Position numbers and translations under genes: made by a program. A stretch of 64,000 bases of DNA from a virus. The notes below the pieces were generated by a model that saw only the letters and a list, made by a program, of their open reading frames with translations, ran no database searches and had not been told where the DNA came from. Below are positions 48,118 through 56,425 of the stretch, piece after piece (within the stretch, counting starts at the first letter, position 1; each line of letters begins with the position of its first letter). The stretch covers positions 1 through 64,000 of the IMG/VR virus record IMGVR_UViG_3300033143_004671, one strand, 5' to 3'.

Positions 48118-48684
48118 TTACTCAGACATAACGTGATAACCATACCGCTCAGTCTTTTGAGCTATCGAGGTAGCTAGCCTCCTGTCCACCTGATACAACT
48201 CAGACCATGTATACTGGTAGTGCAATTTACTGTTCGTATCGGTTCGGAATGAAGGGAAGATCACGTCACCCAATTCCAACCGATCACAAATCTCCAGCCA
48301 TGTATCACTACCCTCTGATATGTCCTCCACCTTATACCGCCACCTCGCTTGCTCCTCGCACAACTCGGACCACCATAACCAATACAACATCGACTTGAGC
48401 AACGGGTGCTGACCCTCCGTCATCCTCGGCACCCTGCCTAGCATATTACGCCAAAACACATCTGCCGACGCCGAGATGCTCGATATGGTATGGAGAGGAC
48501 ATCTCGTTTGATGCCACGCGTGGTCGAACTGGATTGGATTCACATATCGAGTCAGGTCCCACAGTATGGAACCCTCGTAACCTAACTCGAATTGACGTAT
48601 TGCCAGACCGCAGTTCCTAAGCACCTTGAGCATATAGGTCGTGCCTGATCTTACGGGGGCAAAGATTCCGAGTTTGTATACCAT
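48118..48684 (-). CDS. Sulfotransferase-like protein
   Basis: 188 residues. MVYKLGIFAPVRSGTTYMLK carries the 5'-phosphosulfate loop (RSGTTYML), the PSB motif of PAPS-dependent sulfotransferases; the 3'-phosphate site is less clear. It is the last gene of the virion operon, three bases from the terminal virion gene. It may sulfate a virion or host glycan. It is shorter than usual members. Confidence 0.6.
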   Translation of the reverse strand: MVYKLGIFAPVRSGTTYMLKVLRNCGLAIRQFELGYEGSILWDLTRYVNPIQFDHAWHQTRCPLHTISSISASADVFWRNMLGRVPRMTEGQHPLLKSMLYWLWWSELCEEQARWRYKVEDISEGSDTWLEICDRLELGDVIFPSFRTDTNSKLHYQYTWSELYQVDRRLATSIAQKTERYGYHVMSE

Positions 48685-48687
48685 CCG

Positions 48688-49434
48688 TCACCCAATAGGA
48701 TCGTTCGACGTAGGCTCCGCTATCAGGTTCCCGTCGAAGTCACTCGCTCCATACCAAGACGTACCCGCCTTATCCCACCACCCCATGAGATGTAGGCAAT
48801 CATCGAATGCCATATAGCCGTCCTTGCCTCCTTCGGAGGACATTGTAACGGCAACTGTCCAGGCGTGTCCTCCACTGCGGGCTCCCCTATGTGACAAGTA
48901 CTGCTTACCCGCCGCATCGGAATCCAATCTTAGCCAGTCACTGTGAGCATCTGATATGGCTATCAATGCAGTACCTTGGGCTTGCTCACTCATTACATAC
49001 CGCGATACATTAGGTACTGAAGTATCCTTTACCTCGAAGACGATCACCAACCTATCCGATTCCAAGTAATGAGTAGCATCACTCGCGACGGGCAACACCT
49101 CGGGCAGATTGACAACAATCTCCTGAGCGTCCGATGGGAAAGTATCCTGTACGAAATCAATATCGGATATGTATGCCGTATCCGACATTGAGATTTTCTC
49201 ACGTTCCACCGCATAGTAGAATCCGGTAGCGTCCGACTCGACACCTGGCGTAGCCACCCGACCCAGCCACCATCCCTTGAAGAAATTAGCAGTGAACATG
49301 GTCAAAGAGGATGTGTGCCGTATCTTGATCGACCCGTCCGAGACGAGGCGCCGTCTGACGGCATTCACAATCTTATTCAGGTGACCCGCTGAAACAAAGT
49401 CGCCTCGATTAAACTTATCCACAAACTCTGCCAT
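48688..49434 (-). CDS. Virion-module hypothetical protein
   Basis: 248 residues. It starts MAEFVDKFNRGDFVSAGHLN, opening like a tail-associated protein, and has a beta-rich middle (DATHYLESDRLVIVFEVKDT). It abuts the gene at 49434 with one base of overlap. A tail role is inferred from position. Confidence 0.5.
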   Translation of the reverse strand: MAEFVDKFNRGDFVSAGHLNKIVNAVRRRLVSDGSIKIRHTSSLTMFTANFFKGWWLGRVATPGVESDATGFYYAVEREKISMSDTAYISDIDFVQDTFPSDAQEIVVNLPEVLPVASDATHYLESDRLVIVFEVKDTSVPNVSRYVMSEQAQGTALIAISDAHSDWLRLDSDAAGKQYLSHRGARSGGHAWTVAVTMSSEGGKDGYMAFDDCLHLMGWWDKAGTSWYGASDFDGNLIAEPTSNDPIG

Positions 49435-50201
49435 TACCAGTTACTCGGATCGAGGTTTGCACTAAAGTCTCCCTTATCGTAAGGCTGACTACCACCCGAA
49501 TCACTCATCGTATCGAAAGCAGGACCTCCCGCTTTGTCCTTACGCCAAAACTCATTCCAACTATTGAGGTGCTTGTAGGCAAACTTATATGTCAGTTGAT
49601 ATACGGTATTCCCTGCTCCATCCGTGCCTTCATTAGCATCCAGTCCCTCGAAGAGCAAGTGACTGTCTGAATATACAAAGCCCTTGATCGTCACCGATCC
49701 GTCGTTGACCAGGCCCTGCATACTGACCACTTGTGTCTTTGCATTTGCGTTAAACGTGTTCACCGTCCCCGTAATCGTGATCGTAGCCGCTGGGAATATC
49801 TTGACACCGCTCGCATCCTCGTCCGTGACCGCCTTGTCGTCTGATACCCACTGAAATCCCTCACCTATCGTAATAGCCTCGCCGGACGTCTGCCAATGTT
49901 CCTGCCACGTCGTCCAGTCGCTATTGACTTCCTGGCTGCTCAGCTTGCGGGTTTCCCACCCAACGGACAATTTGGCCTGATTAGGTCCACCCGAAGTGTC
50001 GTCGACGTCACCCAACGGGGTGACACCAATACTTGTGCACCGAAGGTGACTCAGATCACTATGAGCGGATCCCATCAACTCAGAGATCGAGGTCAGCCTA
50101 TCCGCCCATGGACATTTATACTCTTCGGTCAATCCATCCTGATCGACTTGTGCGGCCCTATTATGAGCATTCCAGAGTTTAGTCAGGTCTGAGATCGCCA
50201 T
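49434..50201 (-). CDS. Tail-associated hypothetical protein
   Basis: 255 residues, between the tape measure and 48688. ATITITGTVNTFNANAKTQV and YQLTYKFAYKHLNSWNEFWR suggest beta structure. By position downstream of the tape measure it is a candidate distal-tail or tail-hub component; not recognised by sequence. Confidence 0.5.
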   Translation of the reverse strand: MAISDLTKLWNAHNRAAQVDQDGLTEEYKCPWADRLTSISELMGSAHSDLSHLRCTSIGVTPLGDVDDTSGGPNQAKLSVGWETRKLSSQEVNSDWTTWQEHWQTSGEAITIGEGFQWVSDDKAVTDEDASGVKIFPAATITITGTVNTFNANAKTQVVSMQGLVNDGSVTIKGFVYSDSHLLFEGLDANEGTDGAGNTVYQLTYKFAYKHLNSWNEFWRKDKAGGPAFDTMSDSGGSQPYDKGDFSANLDPSNW

Positions 50202-52769
50202 CTAGGCTACCATCCTTCCTGCATTGACAATGTTCTTATTCAACTTCTCGGCTTCCTTTTTAATGGCCTCCAGGTTCTTATTCGCCTTCTTCGCCTCCTT
50301 CAACTCGGGTGACATAGCGACAGACTGCAAACGCCTGAACAGATCCTGGAATCCTTCAAACCGTCCCGCACCCATTCCAGGACCGGCCATACGCTTTTGA
50401 GCTTCCGCGTTTATTTGATCCTTGAACTGATCGAATAGTTTGGGGCCCAGACGATTCTTCATTGCTTGCACCCAGGCATCGGTCTCTGCCTTGCGTCTGG
50501 CGGCGTCGGGCATTCCTGCAATCGTACCTCGCCTCAACTCCTCTAGGGCGGAGACTTGGTCTTTCATATCCGAGATCATACTACGTCCGAGTCGTCGCGA
50601 GTTTTCCTTAGCCTCCCGCTCGGCCTTAGCTACCGCAGCTTTATCGATACGTTCCTTCTCCTTAACCACTTTCTCTGAATAACGTCTAGCCGTCTCTTCC
50701 GCCTCCCTTGCCTGTTTCTCAGTCGCTTCCTGCTCTTTTAGCCTTCTTTCCTCGTCCGACTTAAATAGTGCTGCATCTAGTTCATGCTGGGCTTTTAGTT
50801 TCGCTTGGTCAGATTTCAGTTTCAGATCAGATGCTAGCCTCTCAGCCTCCGCTACCTCCTCTGGTGTCTTCCCTGCCAGCTTTCTAGAGGTAAGTAGCTT
50901 CATCTGCTTCCTATTCGCCTCCAATATTCTTTTTTGATTCTCCAACTCTTCTCTAAGACTTTTCAGTCTATCCTTCTTCTCTTTCATCCTCACTTCGCGC
51001 TGCTCTCGGGCTGCTATTCGTATCTCCTGGGCTCTTAACTGCATAGCAGGATCTGAATAAGTCTCCATCCCCATTGTAAACTTATGGATCTCTGCCAGTG
51101 CTTTTTTCTTTTCCTCCCTAACTGCTTCCTCTGCATCTCCTATAGCCTTCGCAGTCTTTTTTATGCTTATCTGTATCGTCTTTTTCTCATTAAGGAGCAG
51201 TTGCTTATTTACCTCTTCCATTGCAGCAGCCCATGACAAAGCAGCATTCACAACCCCATCAATAGCAGAAGCTAGATTTGGCAAGCTATTCGTCAAGCTC
51301 GTCTGTAACCTAACTAGTTCCATCTCCTCCTCTACTGACCGTTCCTGTTTCTCGGTAAGTTCCCGCAGGCGTTCCATTTTTTCCCTAATGGCTGCATTCT
51401 CAATCCTCGTCGAATCCGCCGCTTGCCGATTAGCATGTGACATCTCGATAGCCTTCTCCGTCATCTCGGCTATCTTACTACCTAACTCCTCAATCGCTCC
51501 CTCCCAGTCCCTAGTTGCAATTATGGCTATACCTATAATCGCAACAAACGCACCTATCGGGTTCATCGTCAGCAAAGTCAAGGCAACAGACAGTACCTTA
51601 ACAGCAGCAGCTACAGCCATAATCCGCAGGGCCCAAGCCGCTGCTGTCTCTAGAAAAGCCAGAACCGCACCAGAATTGTTCCGTATCGCGGATGCTAGAT
51701 TCCCGAGAAACTTAACCAACCCCTTTACCTGAGGCATAAGAGCCTGACCTATCGAAATAGCAGCCTCATTGAATCCCGCCTTGACTTGCTTCAATTGAAA
51801 TCCGACAGTGCGCTGTATCTTTGCAAAAGCCTGTTGAGTCAAACCAGTAGAGTTAGTCTGCAATGCTAGATCTTTCGACAGGCCGGTAAGGTCCTGCATC
51901 GCCGCCGCAACACCTTTAAGTCCTCTAACGTTTGGGAATATCTGTCCAAGCTGTTCCGCCGTCAATCCGTTCAGTCTCTCGAAGACTCCCGACAATCCCT
52001 CGGCCCTAAGGGTTGCCGTATTCAATGCGATACCATACTGATCCGCAGCTTCCACAGCCTCCTCAGTGGGAGATAGAAATGTTCGTAATGTGCCCACAAC
52101 GGCCGTCATCGCTTGGTCCGACTTGATGCCTACACGGGTGATAGTGGAGATGGAAGCGAGCAGTTCCTCCAAACTCAATCCAGAAACAGCCGCCACAGCC
52201 GCGACTTTACCTATCGACGATCCTAATTCCTCGAATGTGATCTTGCCCCTCTTCACTGTAGCCCACAGTTTATCGGACACCTCGGCCGCTCTTTCGGCGT
52301 CCATCTGATAAGCATTCAAGATCGTAGTAATGGCATCTGTCGATACCGCCGTACTTGTCATTCCTGCCGCCGCCGCTTTCGCGGCAACGGCCAGTACGTT
52401 CATCGCTTTCTCGGGAGCTATACTGGCAGACAGGACGTCATACAATCCCTTGGATAGTGTCCTGGTCGATTCCCCAAACTCCACTGCGAGAGCCCTGACT
52501 TGTCTCTCGAATCTCGCCATGGTTGGTCCTACGTTATCCGACAGCATGGTCGAGACGTTCGCCATCTCGGATTCAAATCTGACTGCCTGCCTCACGGCTA
52601 CGGCCATGAATCCACCAATTGCAATGAACACTCGCTTTGCAGTTCTAGACACGGCTTGCAAGTTCTCATTAGCCCCTGATAAACTTGCATGGAATCCCTT
52701 GAGTTTCATTTGAACGGCCCGCAGGCCCTTCACGGTGAACTCGGCATACAGTTCTGCAATCTTAGCCAT
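50202..52769 (-). CDS. Tail tape measure protein (TP901-type)
   Basis: 855 residues. The N-terminal part carries the TP901-core pattern: LAVEFGESTRTLSKGLYDVL, TDAITTILNAYQMDAERAAE, GKAAVAAVSGLSLEELLA-like segment and STITRVGIKSDQAMTAVVGT. Hydrophobic helices follow at about residues 370-425 (WALRIMAVAAAVKVLSVALT), then long coiled coil to the end. Tape measures set tail length; at about 0.15 nm per residue this one suggests a tail of roughly 130 nm. Its start overlaps the stop of the frameshifted chaperone extension by one base. Confidence 0.9.
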   Translation of the reverse strand: MAKIAELYAEFTVKGLRAVQMKLKGFHASLSGANENLQAVSRTAKRVFIAIGGFMAVAVRQAVRFESEMANVSTMLSDNVGPTMARFERQVRALAVEFGESTRTLSKGLYDVLSASIAPEKAMNVLAVAAKAAAAGMTSTAVSTDAITTILNAYQMDAERAAEVSDKLWATVKRGKITFEELGSSIGKVAAVAAVSGLSLEELLASISTITRVGIKSDQAMTAVVGTLRTFLSPTEEAVEAADQYGIALNTATLRAEGLSGVFERLNGLTAEQLGQIFPNVRGLKGVAAAMQDLTGLSKDLALQTNSTGLTQQAFAKIQRTVGFQLKQVKAGFNEAAISIGQALMPQVKGLVKFLGNLASAIRNNSGAVLAFLETAAAWALRIMAVAAAVKVLSVALTLLTMNPIGAFVAIIGIAIIATRDWEGAIEELGSKIAEMTEKAIEMSHANRQAADSTRIENAAIREKMERLRELTEKQERSVEEEMELVRLQTSLTNSLPNLASAIDGVVNAALSWAAAMEEVNKQLLLNEKKTIQISIKKTAKAIGDAEEAVREEKKKALAEIHKFTMGMETYSDPAMQLRAQEIRIAAREQREVRMKEKKDRLKSLREELENQKRILEANRKQMKLLTSRKLAGKTPEEVAEAERLASDLKLKSDQAKLKAQHELDAALFKSDEERRLKEQEATEKQAREAEETARRYSEKVVKEKERIDKAAVAKAEREAKENSRRLGRSMISDMKDQVSALEELRRGTIAGMPDAARRKAETDAWVQAMKNRLGPKLFDQFKDQINAEAQKRMAGPGMGAGRFEGFQDLFRRLQSVAMSPELKEAKKANKNLEAIKKEAEKLNKNIVNAGRMVA

Positions 52770-53037
52770 TACTCATCACCCATGTTCGTCGGTGGCCTCA
52801 CACCTTTACTCTCAATCCTCTCTCGCTCTTTCCTTCTATCCTCTCTCACGATCCTCCCCTTGTGTTCCTTATCGCCTTCAAAGTGCAGGAAGGTCTGGAA
52901 GACATCCTCGATCCGGGCACCCAACTCGGTGTATGTAAGATCGAGTATCTGTTCCTTCGTGAAACCATATCCGTATCGGGTGGATTGCAGGAGAGAGACT
53001 ATATAGTCCCATCTGAGCCTGTCTCCACCCGGTCCAA
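52769..53037 (-). CDS. Frameshift extension of the tail assembly chaperone (GT-like part)
   Basis: An open frame with no start of its own. Read in the -1 frame after the slippery site, it continues KKLGPGGDRLRWDYIVSLLQ and ends PPTNMGDE before the tape-measure ATG (stop TAA 52771-52769). The sequence RWDYIVSLLQ...YGYGFTKEQILDLTY fits chaperone extensions. It is made only by frameshifting in the gene at 52999. Confidence 0.75.
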
Positions 53038-53445
53038 GTTTTTTGAGTCGTCCTCGTCGGGCGTGTTTATTGTCTTCATCACAGTAGTCAGGTCTTCGAT
53101 TGTCTCGTCATCGAGCAGATCGTTCATCTCCTCAAACTTGAGTTCGGGATTAGAATGCCTCAGCGATCTCCACAGCATGAAGATCAGACCCTCGGCCGTT
53201 ACCGCCTCGTACAGCAACTCGGCCTCGCTGATCGTCTGCGAAGCCAGGTCGGTCAGCACGCCCTTCCGTTCGTCGGCCGATAGTCCCTGAGCCGACGCCA
53301 GGAAGGCCTTGATCCGCTTACTGCGAATGAAATCCTGCAGGGCGAGATAGTCGCCTATCGTCGCCTGTTTCAGCGAGTACGTTACTCCCTTCAGTACGAC
53401 GGTCATCGGCGTCGGTAATGCCTTTTCCAGTGAATCCGTTGTCAT
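52999..53445 (-). CDS. Tail assembly chaperone (G-like)
   Basis: 148 residues from ATG 53445, with AGGAAGAGCAGGAAG upstream. It starts MTTDSLEKALPTPMTVVLKG and carries YSLKQATIGDYLALQDFIRS; placed between the tail tube genes and the tape measure, it matches lambda G-type chaperones. The slippery heptamer lies about 13 codons before the stop. The longer product adds the GT-like extension. It helps build the tail around the tape measure. Confidence 0.75.
   Translation of the reverse strand: MTTDSLEKALPTPMTVVLKGVTYSLKQATIGDYLALQDFIRSKRIKAFLASAQGLSADERKGVLTDLASQTISEAELLYEAVTAEGLIFMLWRSLRHSNPELKFEEMNDLLDDETIEDLTTVMKTINTPDEDDSKNLDRVETGSDGTI
53038..53044 (-). promoter_or_regulatory. Programmed -1 frameshift site AAAAAAC
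   Basis: Minus strand reads GACTCAAAAAACTTGGACC: frame 0 is TCA-AAA-AAC, so the heptamer is A-AAA-AAC, a classical X-XXY-YYZ slip. A -1 shift opens the frame ending at 52769. Confidence 0.8.
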
Positions 53446-53468
53446 CTTCCTGCTCTTCCTTTCATAAC

Positions 53469-53499
53469 ACGTCAAATCCTTGCGAGGATTGTTTCTAAC
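53469..53499 (-). repeat. AGAAAC(G/A)ATCCTCG-type leader element
   Basis: Minus strand reads GTTAGAAACAATCCTCGCAA then GGATTTGACG, a near copy of the element at 45667-45695. It precedes the tail chaperone start, in the leader between the tube and chaperone genes. Confidence 0.65.
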
Positions 53500-53561
53500 C
53501 AACGATCTCGCGATAAACGACCCGATACACGTTATATCGAGCAATGCCCTTACAGGGCGTC

Positions 53562-54812
53562 CTACGTTGTCTCCGTCCCAGGCCACATGGAACCCTGGAA
53601 GGTCAGATTGTCGGTTATCAGCGTATCCACCGCTGCCGAGGGACTGATACCGGAGACTATACCCCATCCGCTGAGGTAGTTGCCTGTATCCTCGTCAGTG
53701 TAAAATCGTAGAATACAACGCTTCGATATTACACCATAACCGAGGGGATTGATCCAATACCTGTCGGCCGAGCCAGTCCAACCCTTCAAGCCAGCTTTGA
53801 ACGTACGCCAACCCGTCGAGCGGAAGTCAGTATCATCCATCATATCCGCAGCAATATCCAACGACCAACTCGTGAAACCACCACACTCGACAGTCATCGG
53901 ATAGTGGCGATAGGTCGCCGTGACGGCCTCACCGGCTTGCGATGTCTTAAACGTGATCGACCCTTTTGGTGTTATCGAGAAGTCCTGACCCAACACTTGA
54001 GTCACTCCTCCTGAGACCACCGTCAGGTTTTCATATTCCACATTCTCATACGCGGTGCGATAGACAGTAGTTGATCCGGAGTCCGACGTAAGCGCCTCGG
54101 TCGTCTCGGTATTGTAGGTCGTAGTAACCCAACCGTCACCACCAACTACGGCATCATTACTGTTCTTAGATGAATCGTCGCCGAAGGTGCCTGCCCCCTC
54201 GTGGAACATCCACTCACCTTCGAGATCACCGAGAACGGCTCCGGGGAAGTTGCCCTTCCACAAATCACTAATCTGAGCATCTGTCAACGCCGCACTGTAG
54301 ATGCGGACCAAGCCGACCCGAATAGCGTTGGTATTCGTGGGATCACCAAATACCAAATCACTCGTATTGGATAAGTCCCCAGCCGTCAGAGTCGCCGTAT
54401 TTGCAGCGACGGCATCCGTGTAGATACGAATCCTATCGTTGGCAACATCTCTCACACCAACCAGGTGAACCCAATTGTTATTAGCAACATCGGTGGCTCC
54501 GGCTACCACATCGCTTGTCGAGGCATCATTGGTTTGGAAGATGGGCTTACCACCTGTAAATCCAAGGAACCAACCAACTCCCGTATCGCTAAGCACAACT
54601 TCGCTAAGGATTGATCCTTTAGAGACCAGATCGCCTATATTACTCACGTCACTGTTCGGCGTCATCCATGCCTCGACACTGAACGAGGCATCCGATGCAA
54701 AGTCCAGTTCACCGCCAGTAGGATCCGCGACGGTAATATCGCCGCCCGACGTACTGACGGCGTTCTGCTTTGAAAGATAGAACGCTCCGAGATACCCTTT
54801 TGTCGCTGCCAT
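53562..54812 (-). CDS. Tail tube protein paralogue with LamG-type domain
   Basis: 416 residues. The C-terminal 150 residues (WSLDIAADMMDDTDFRSTGW then RTFKAGLKGWTGSADRYW) match the tail tube protein at 54840. The N-terminal half holds a LamG/concanavalin-type fold: SFSVEAWMTPNSDVSN, NWVHLVGVRDVANDRIRIYT and ALTDAQISDLWKGNFPG. Such domains bind sugars. A tube protein carrying such a domain may decorate the tail and help it hold to the host surface. Confidence 0.75.
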   Translation of the reverse strand: MAATKGYLGAFYLSKQNAVSTSGGDITVADPTGGELDFASDASFSVEAWMTPNSDVSNIGDLVSKGSILSEVVLSDTGVGWFLGFTGGKPIFQTNDASTSDVVAGATDVANNNWVHLVGVRDVANDRIRIYTDAVAANTATLTAGDLSNTSDLVFGDPTNTNAIRVGLVRIYSAALTDAQISDLWKGNFPGAVLGDLEGEWMFHEGAGTFGDDSSKNSNDAVVGGDGWVTTTYNTETTEALTSDSGSTTVYRTAYENVEYENLTVVSGGVTQVLGQDFSITPKGSITFKTSQAGEAVTATYRHYPMTVECGGFTSWSLDIAADMMDDTDFRSTGWRTFKAGLKGWTGSADRYWINPLGYGVISKRCILRFYTDEDTGNYLSGWGIVSGISPSAAVDTLITDNLTFQGSMWPGTETT

Positions 54813-54839
54813 AGTTTTCTCCTATCGCACAGCTTCTAA

Positions 54840-55226
54840 TTAGCCACCAGTGAACCACATATCACTCGTACCCTGGAAGTCCAGCGATTGGGTGGCCACA
54901 CCATCAACGGTCGTGGCAGGATGCCAACCACTACAGATCGCCTGCCCATGCATGTAGTCAGTACTGTTGACATACAGCTTGATTGTAGCCGTCGATCCCA
55001 CGTCACTCGGGACGATCTGGTTCGTACTGTCCACGTACAACTCGATACTACCAGACCAGCTATTGAGCCCACGTGTGAACTCACGCCATCCATTACTGTC
55101 AAAGTCGGTGGTGTCGTGAGTATCACCCGCGACATCCAACGACCACGAATGAGCGCGATAGACGACGTCCGAATCGACAATCGCACCCCAATCCAACTCT
55201 CCATCATATCCAGGAATCGTACCCAT
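54840..55226 (-). CDS. Major tail tube protein
   Basis: 128 residues. HSWSLDVAGDTHDTTDFDSN then GWREFTRGLNSWSGSIELYV is the tube pattern shared with the LamG-bearing paralogue downstream. Placed between tail completion and tail chaperone genes, as expected for the tube. It polymerises around the tape measure. Confidence 0.75.
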   Translation of the reverse strand: MGTIPGYDGELDWGAIVDSDVVYRAHSWSLDVAGDTHDTTDFDSNGWREFTRGLNSWSGSIELYVDSTNQIVPSDVGSTATIKLYVNSTDYMHGQAICSGWHPATTVDGVATQSLDFQGTSDMWFTGG

Positions 55227-55255
55227 TATATTTCTCCTATCTAGCTAACCTTATT

Positions 55256-55660
55256 CTACTGCCAACGAATCCTAAAATCCGCCGTCATCTGCCACACTCT
55301 ATCTTCTCCGAACCACGTTGGTCCGGTGCTGCCTTCTCTCGCACAACTTATGTGCGTCTTGCTATCGTACGTCAATGTAGCCCTATCGAAGACCACATTC
55401 AAGTCCGAATACATCTGGTTGATAGTCGAGCTATCGTCGCTATCATCGTACAAACTAAACTGCACGATGGCTTCCTGCCAATCGCCATTCTCATTAAACG
55501 TCCTAACAGGCGTCTCGGAGATCAGATCGAAGGTGATCCAGGGCAATGTCTTATCGCCAGGCACGTGAGAAAAGTATACATCGCTCGTCACGGCGAGCAG
55601 TGTGGCATCGCTGGCCTTCGTGTTTATGGCAATAATCAATTCGTCGATATCACCTGGCAT
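55256..55660 (-). CDS. Tail completion protein (DUF3168-like)
   Basis: 134 residues. It starts MPGDIDELIIAINTKASDAT and has ITFDLISETPVRTFNENGDW followed by EAIVQFSLYDD, the pattern of DUF3168 tail-terminator proteins. It caps the tail for joining to the head. Position directly after the gp10-like gene supports this. Confidence 0.75.
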   Translation of the reverse strand: MPGDIDELIIAINTKASDATLLAVTSDVYFSHVPGDKTLPWITFDLISETPVRTFNENGDWQEAIVQFSLYDDSDDSSTINQMYSDLNVVFDRATLTYDSKTHISCAREGSTGPTWFGEDRVWQMTADFRIRWQ

Positions 55661-56086
55661 CTATATCTTCCTTATCGGTTTGCTAAAGATCCTTTTGATC
55701 TCCGGCTTTGCTTTCTCCAGAGCGGGCCGCATGAAAGGTCTGGGTTCCATCTTAGGAGTCCCAAACTCAAGCCACTTACCATACTTGACATTAGTACCCG
55801 CCCTGGAAACAGGCAATGCAGGATGCACCCAATGCGTAATGCTTCTCTTCAACGTGCCTGTCTGCACTCTAGGCACTTCACCTGGCTTCGACCTGAACGA
55901 ACCCACCTTACCCGGCTTCTGTCCTTCCTGCAGGAACCCGCTCTCCGTCCGTCCACCCGCCTTCATCGACTCCTTTACTAACTGCTCGACGTAGACGGCT
56001 GCAACGAGGACATCCCTACGGGATTTGTCCATCAAGGCCTTCTCAAACTCCTTGCCTCTCCAAATTAGTTTGCCTTTCGCTGCCAT
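55661..56086 (-). CDS. HK97 gp10-like head-tail protein
   Basis: 141 residues. TGTLKRSITHWVHPALPVSR, YGKWLEFGTPKMEPRPFMRP then ALEKAKPEIKRIF is the HK97 gp10 family signature (YxxxxExGT...ARPF). It joins connector and tail. It sits between head-closure and tail-completion genes, the standard order. Confidence 0.85.
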   Translation of the reverse strand: MAAKGKLIWRGKEFEKALMDKSRRDVLVAAVYVEQLVKESMKAGGRTESGFLQEGQKPGKVGSFRSKPGEVPRVQTGTLKRSITHWVHPALPVSRAGTNVKYGKWLEFGTPKMEPRPFMRPALEKAKPEIKRIFSKPIRKI

Positions 56087-56088
56087 AT

Positions 56089-56424
56089 CTATATCGCCTG
56101 TTTCAGTTCCCTCAAAACCAATTCCGTATGATGATCCATCTCATCGATGTTCCTGACCAGTTCTATCTCAAATGTCCTTGTCCCATATACTATCCTGTCC
56201 TGCTCCGTTATCCCAGTGTAATTACCCGAGACGAACATATGATGGGTCACTGGTGTCCTCGTCGATCCATACAACTGAGCCTCCACACCTGTCATAGGTT
56301 GGATACGGGCGGGCATACTCGCATAGCGATTCGTCCACGTACGGGTGACGCCACCGCGTCGGGTGTTGGACACCGAGCACTGCTGCACATCTACCGTCAC
56401 GTTCATTAGCGTATCAAACGACAT
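56089..56424 (-). CDS. Head closure-type connector protein
   Basis: 111 residues from ATG 56424. It starts MSFDTLMNVTVDVQQCSVSN and contains MPARIQPMTGVEAQLYGSTR then TPVTHHMFVSG, the pattern of phage head-closure/head-tail adaptor proteins (SPP1 gp16-like). It is a paralogue of the first 110 residues of the next gene. Confidence 0.75.
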   Translation of the reverse strand: MSFDTLMNVTVDVQQCSVSNTRRGGVTRTWTNRYASMPARIQPMTGVEAQLYGSTRTPVTHHMFVSGNYTGITEQDRIVYGTRTFEIELVRNIDEMDHHTELVLRELKQAI

Positions 56425-56425
56425 A

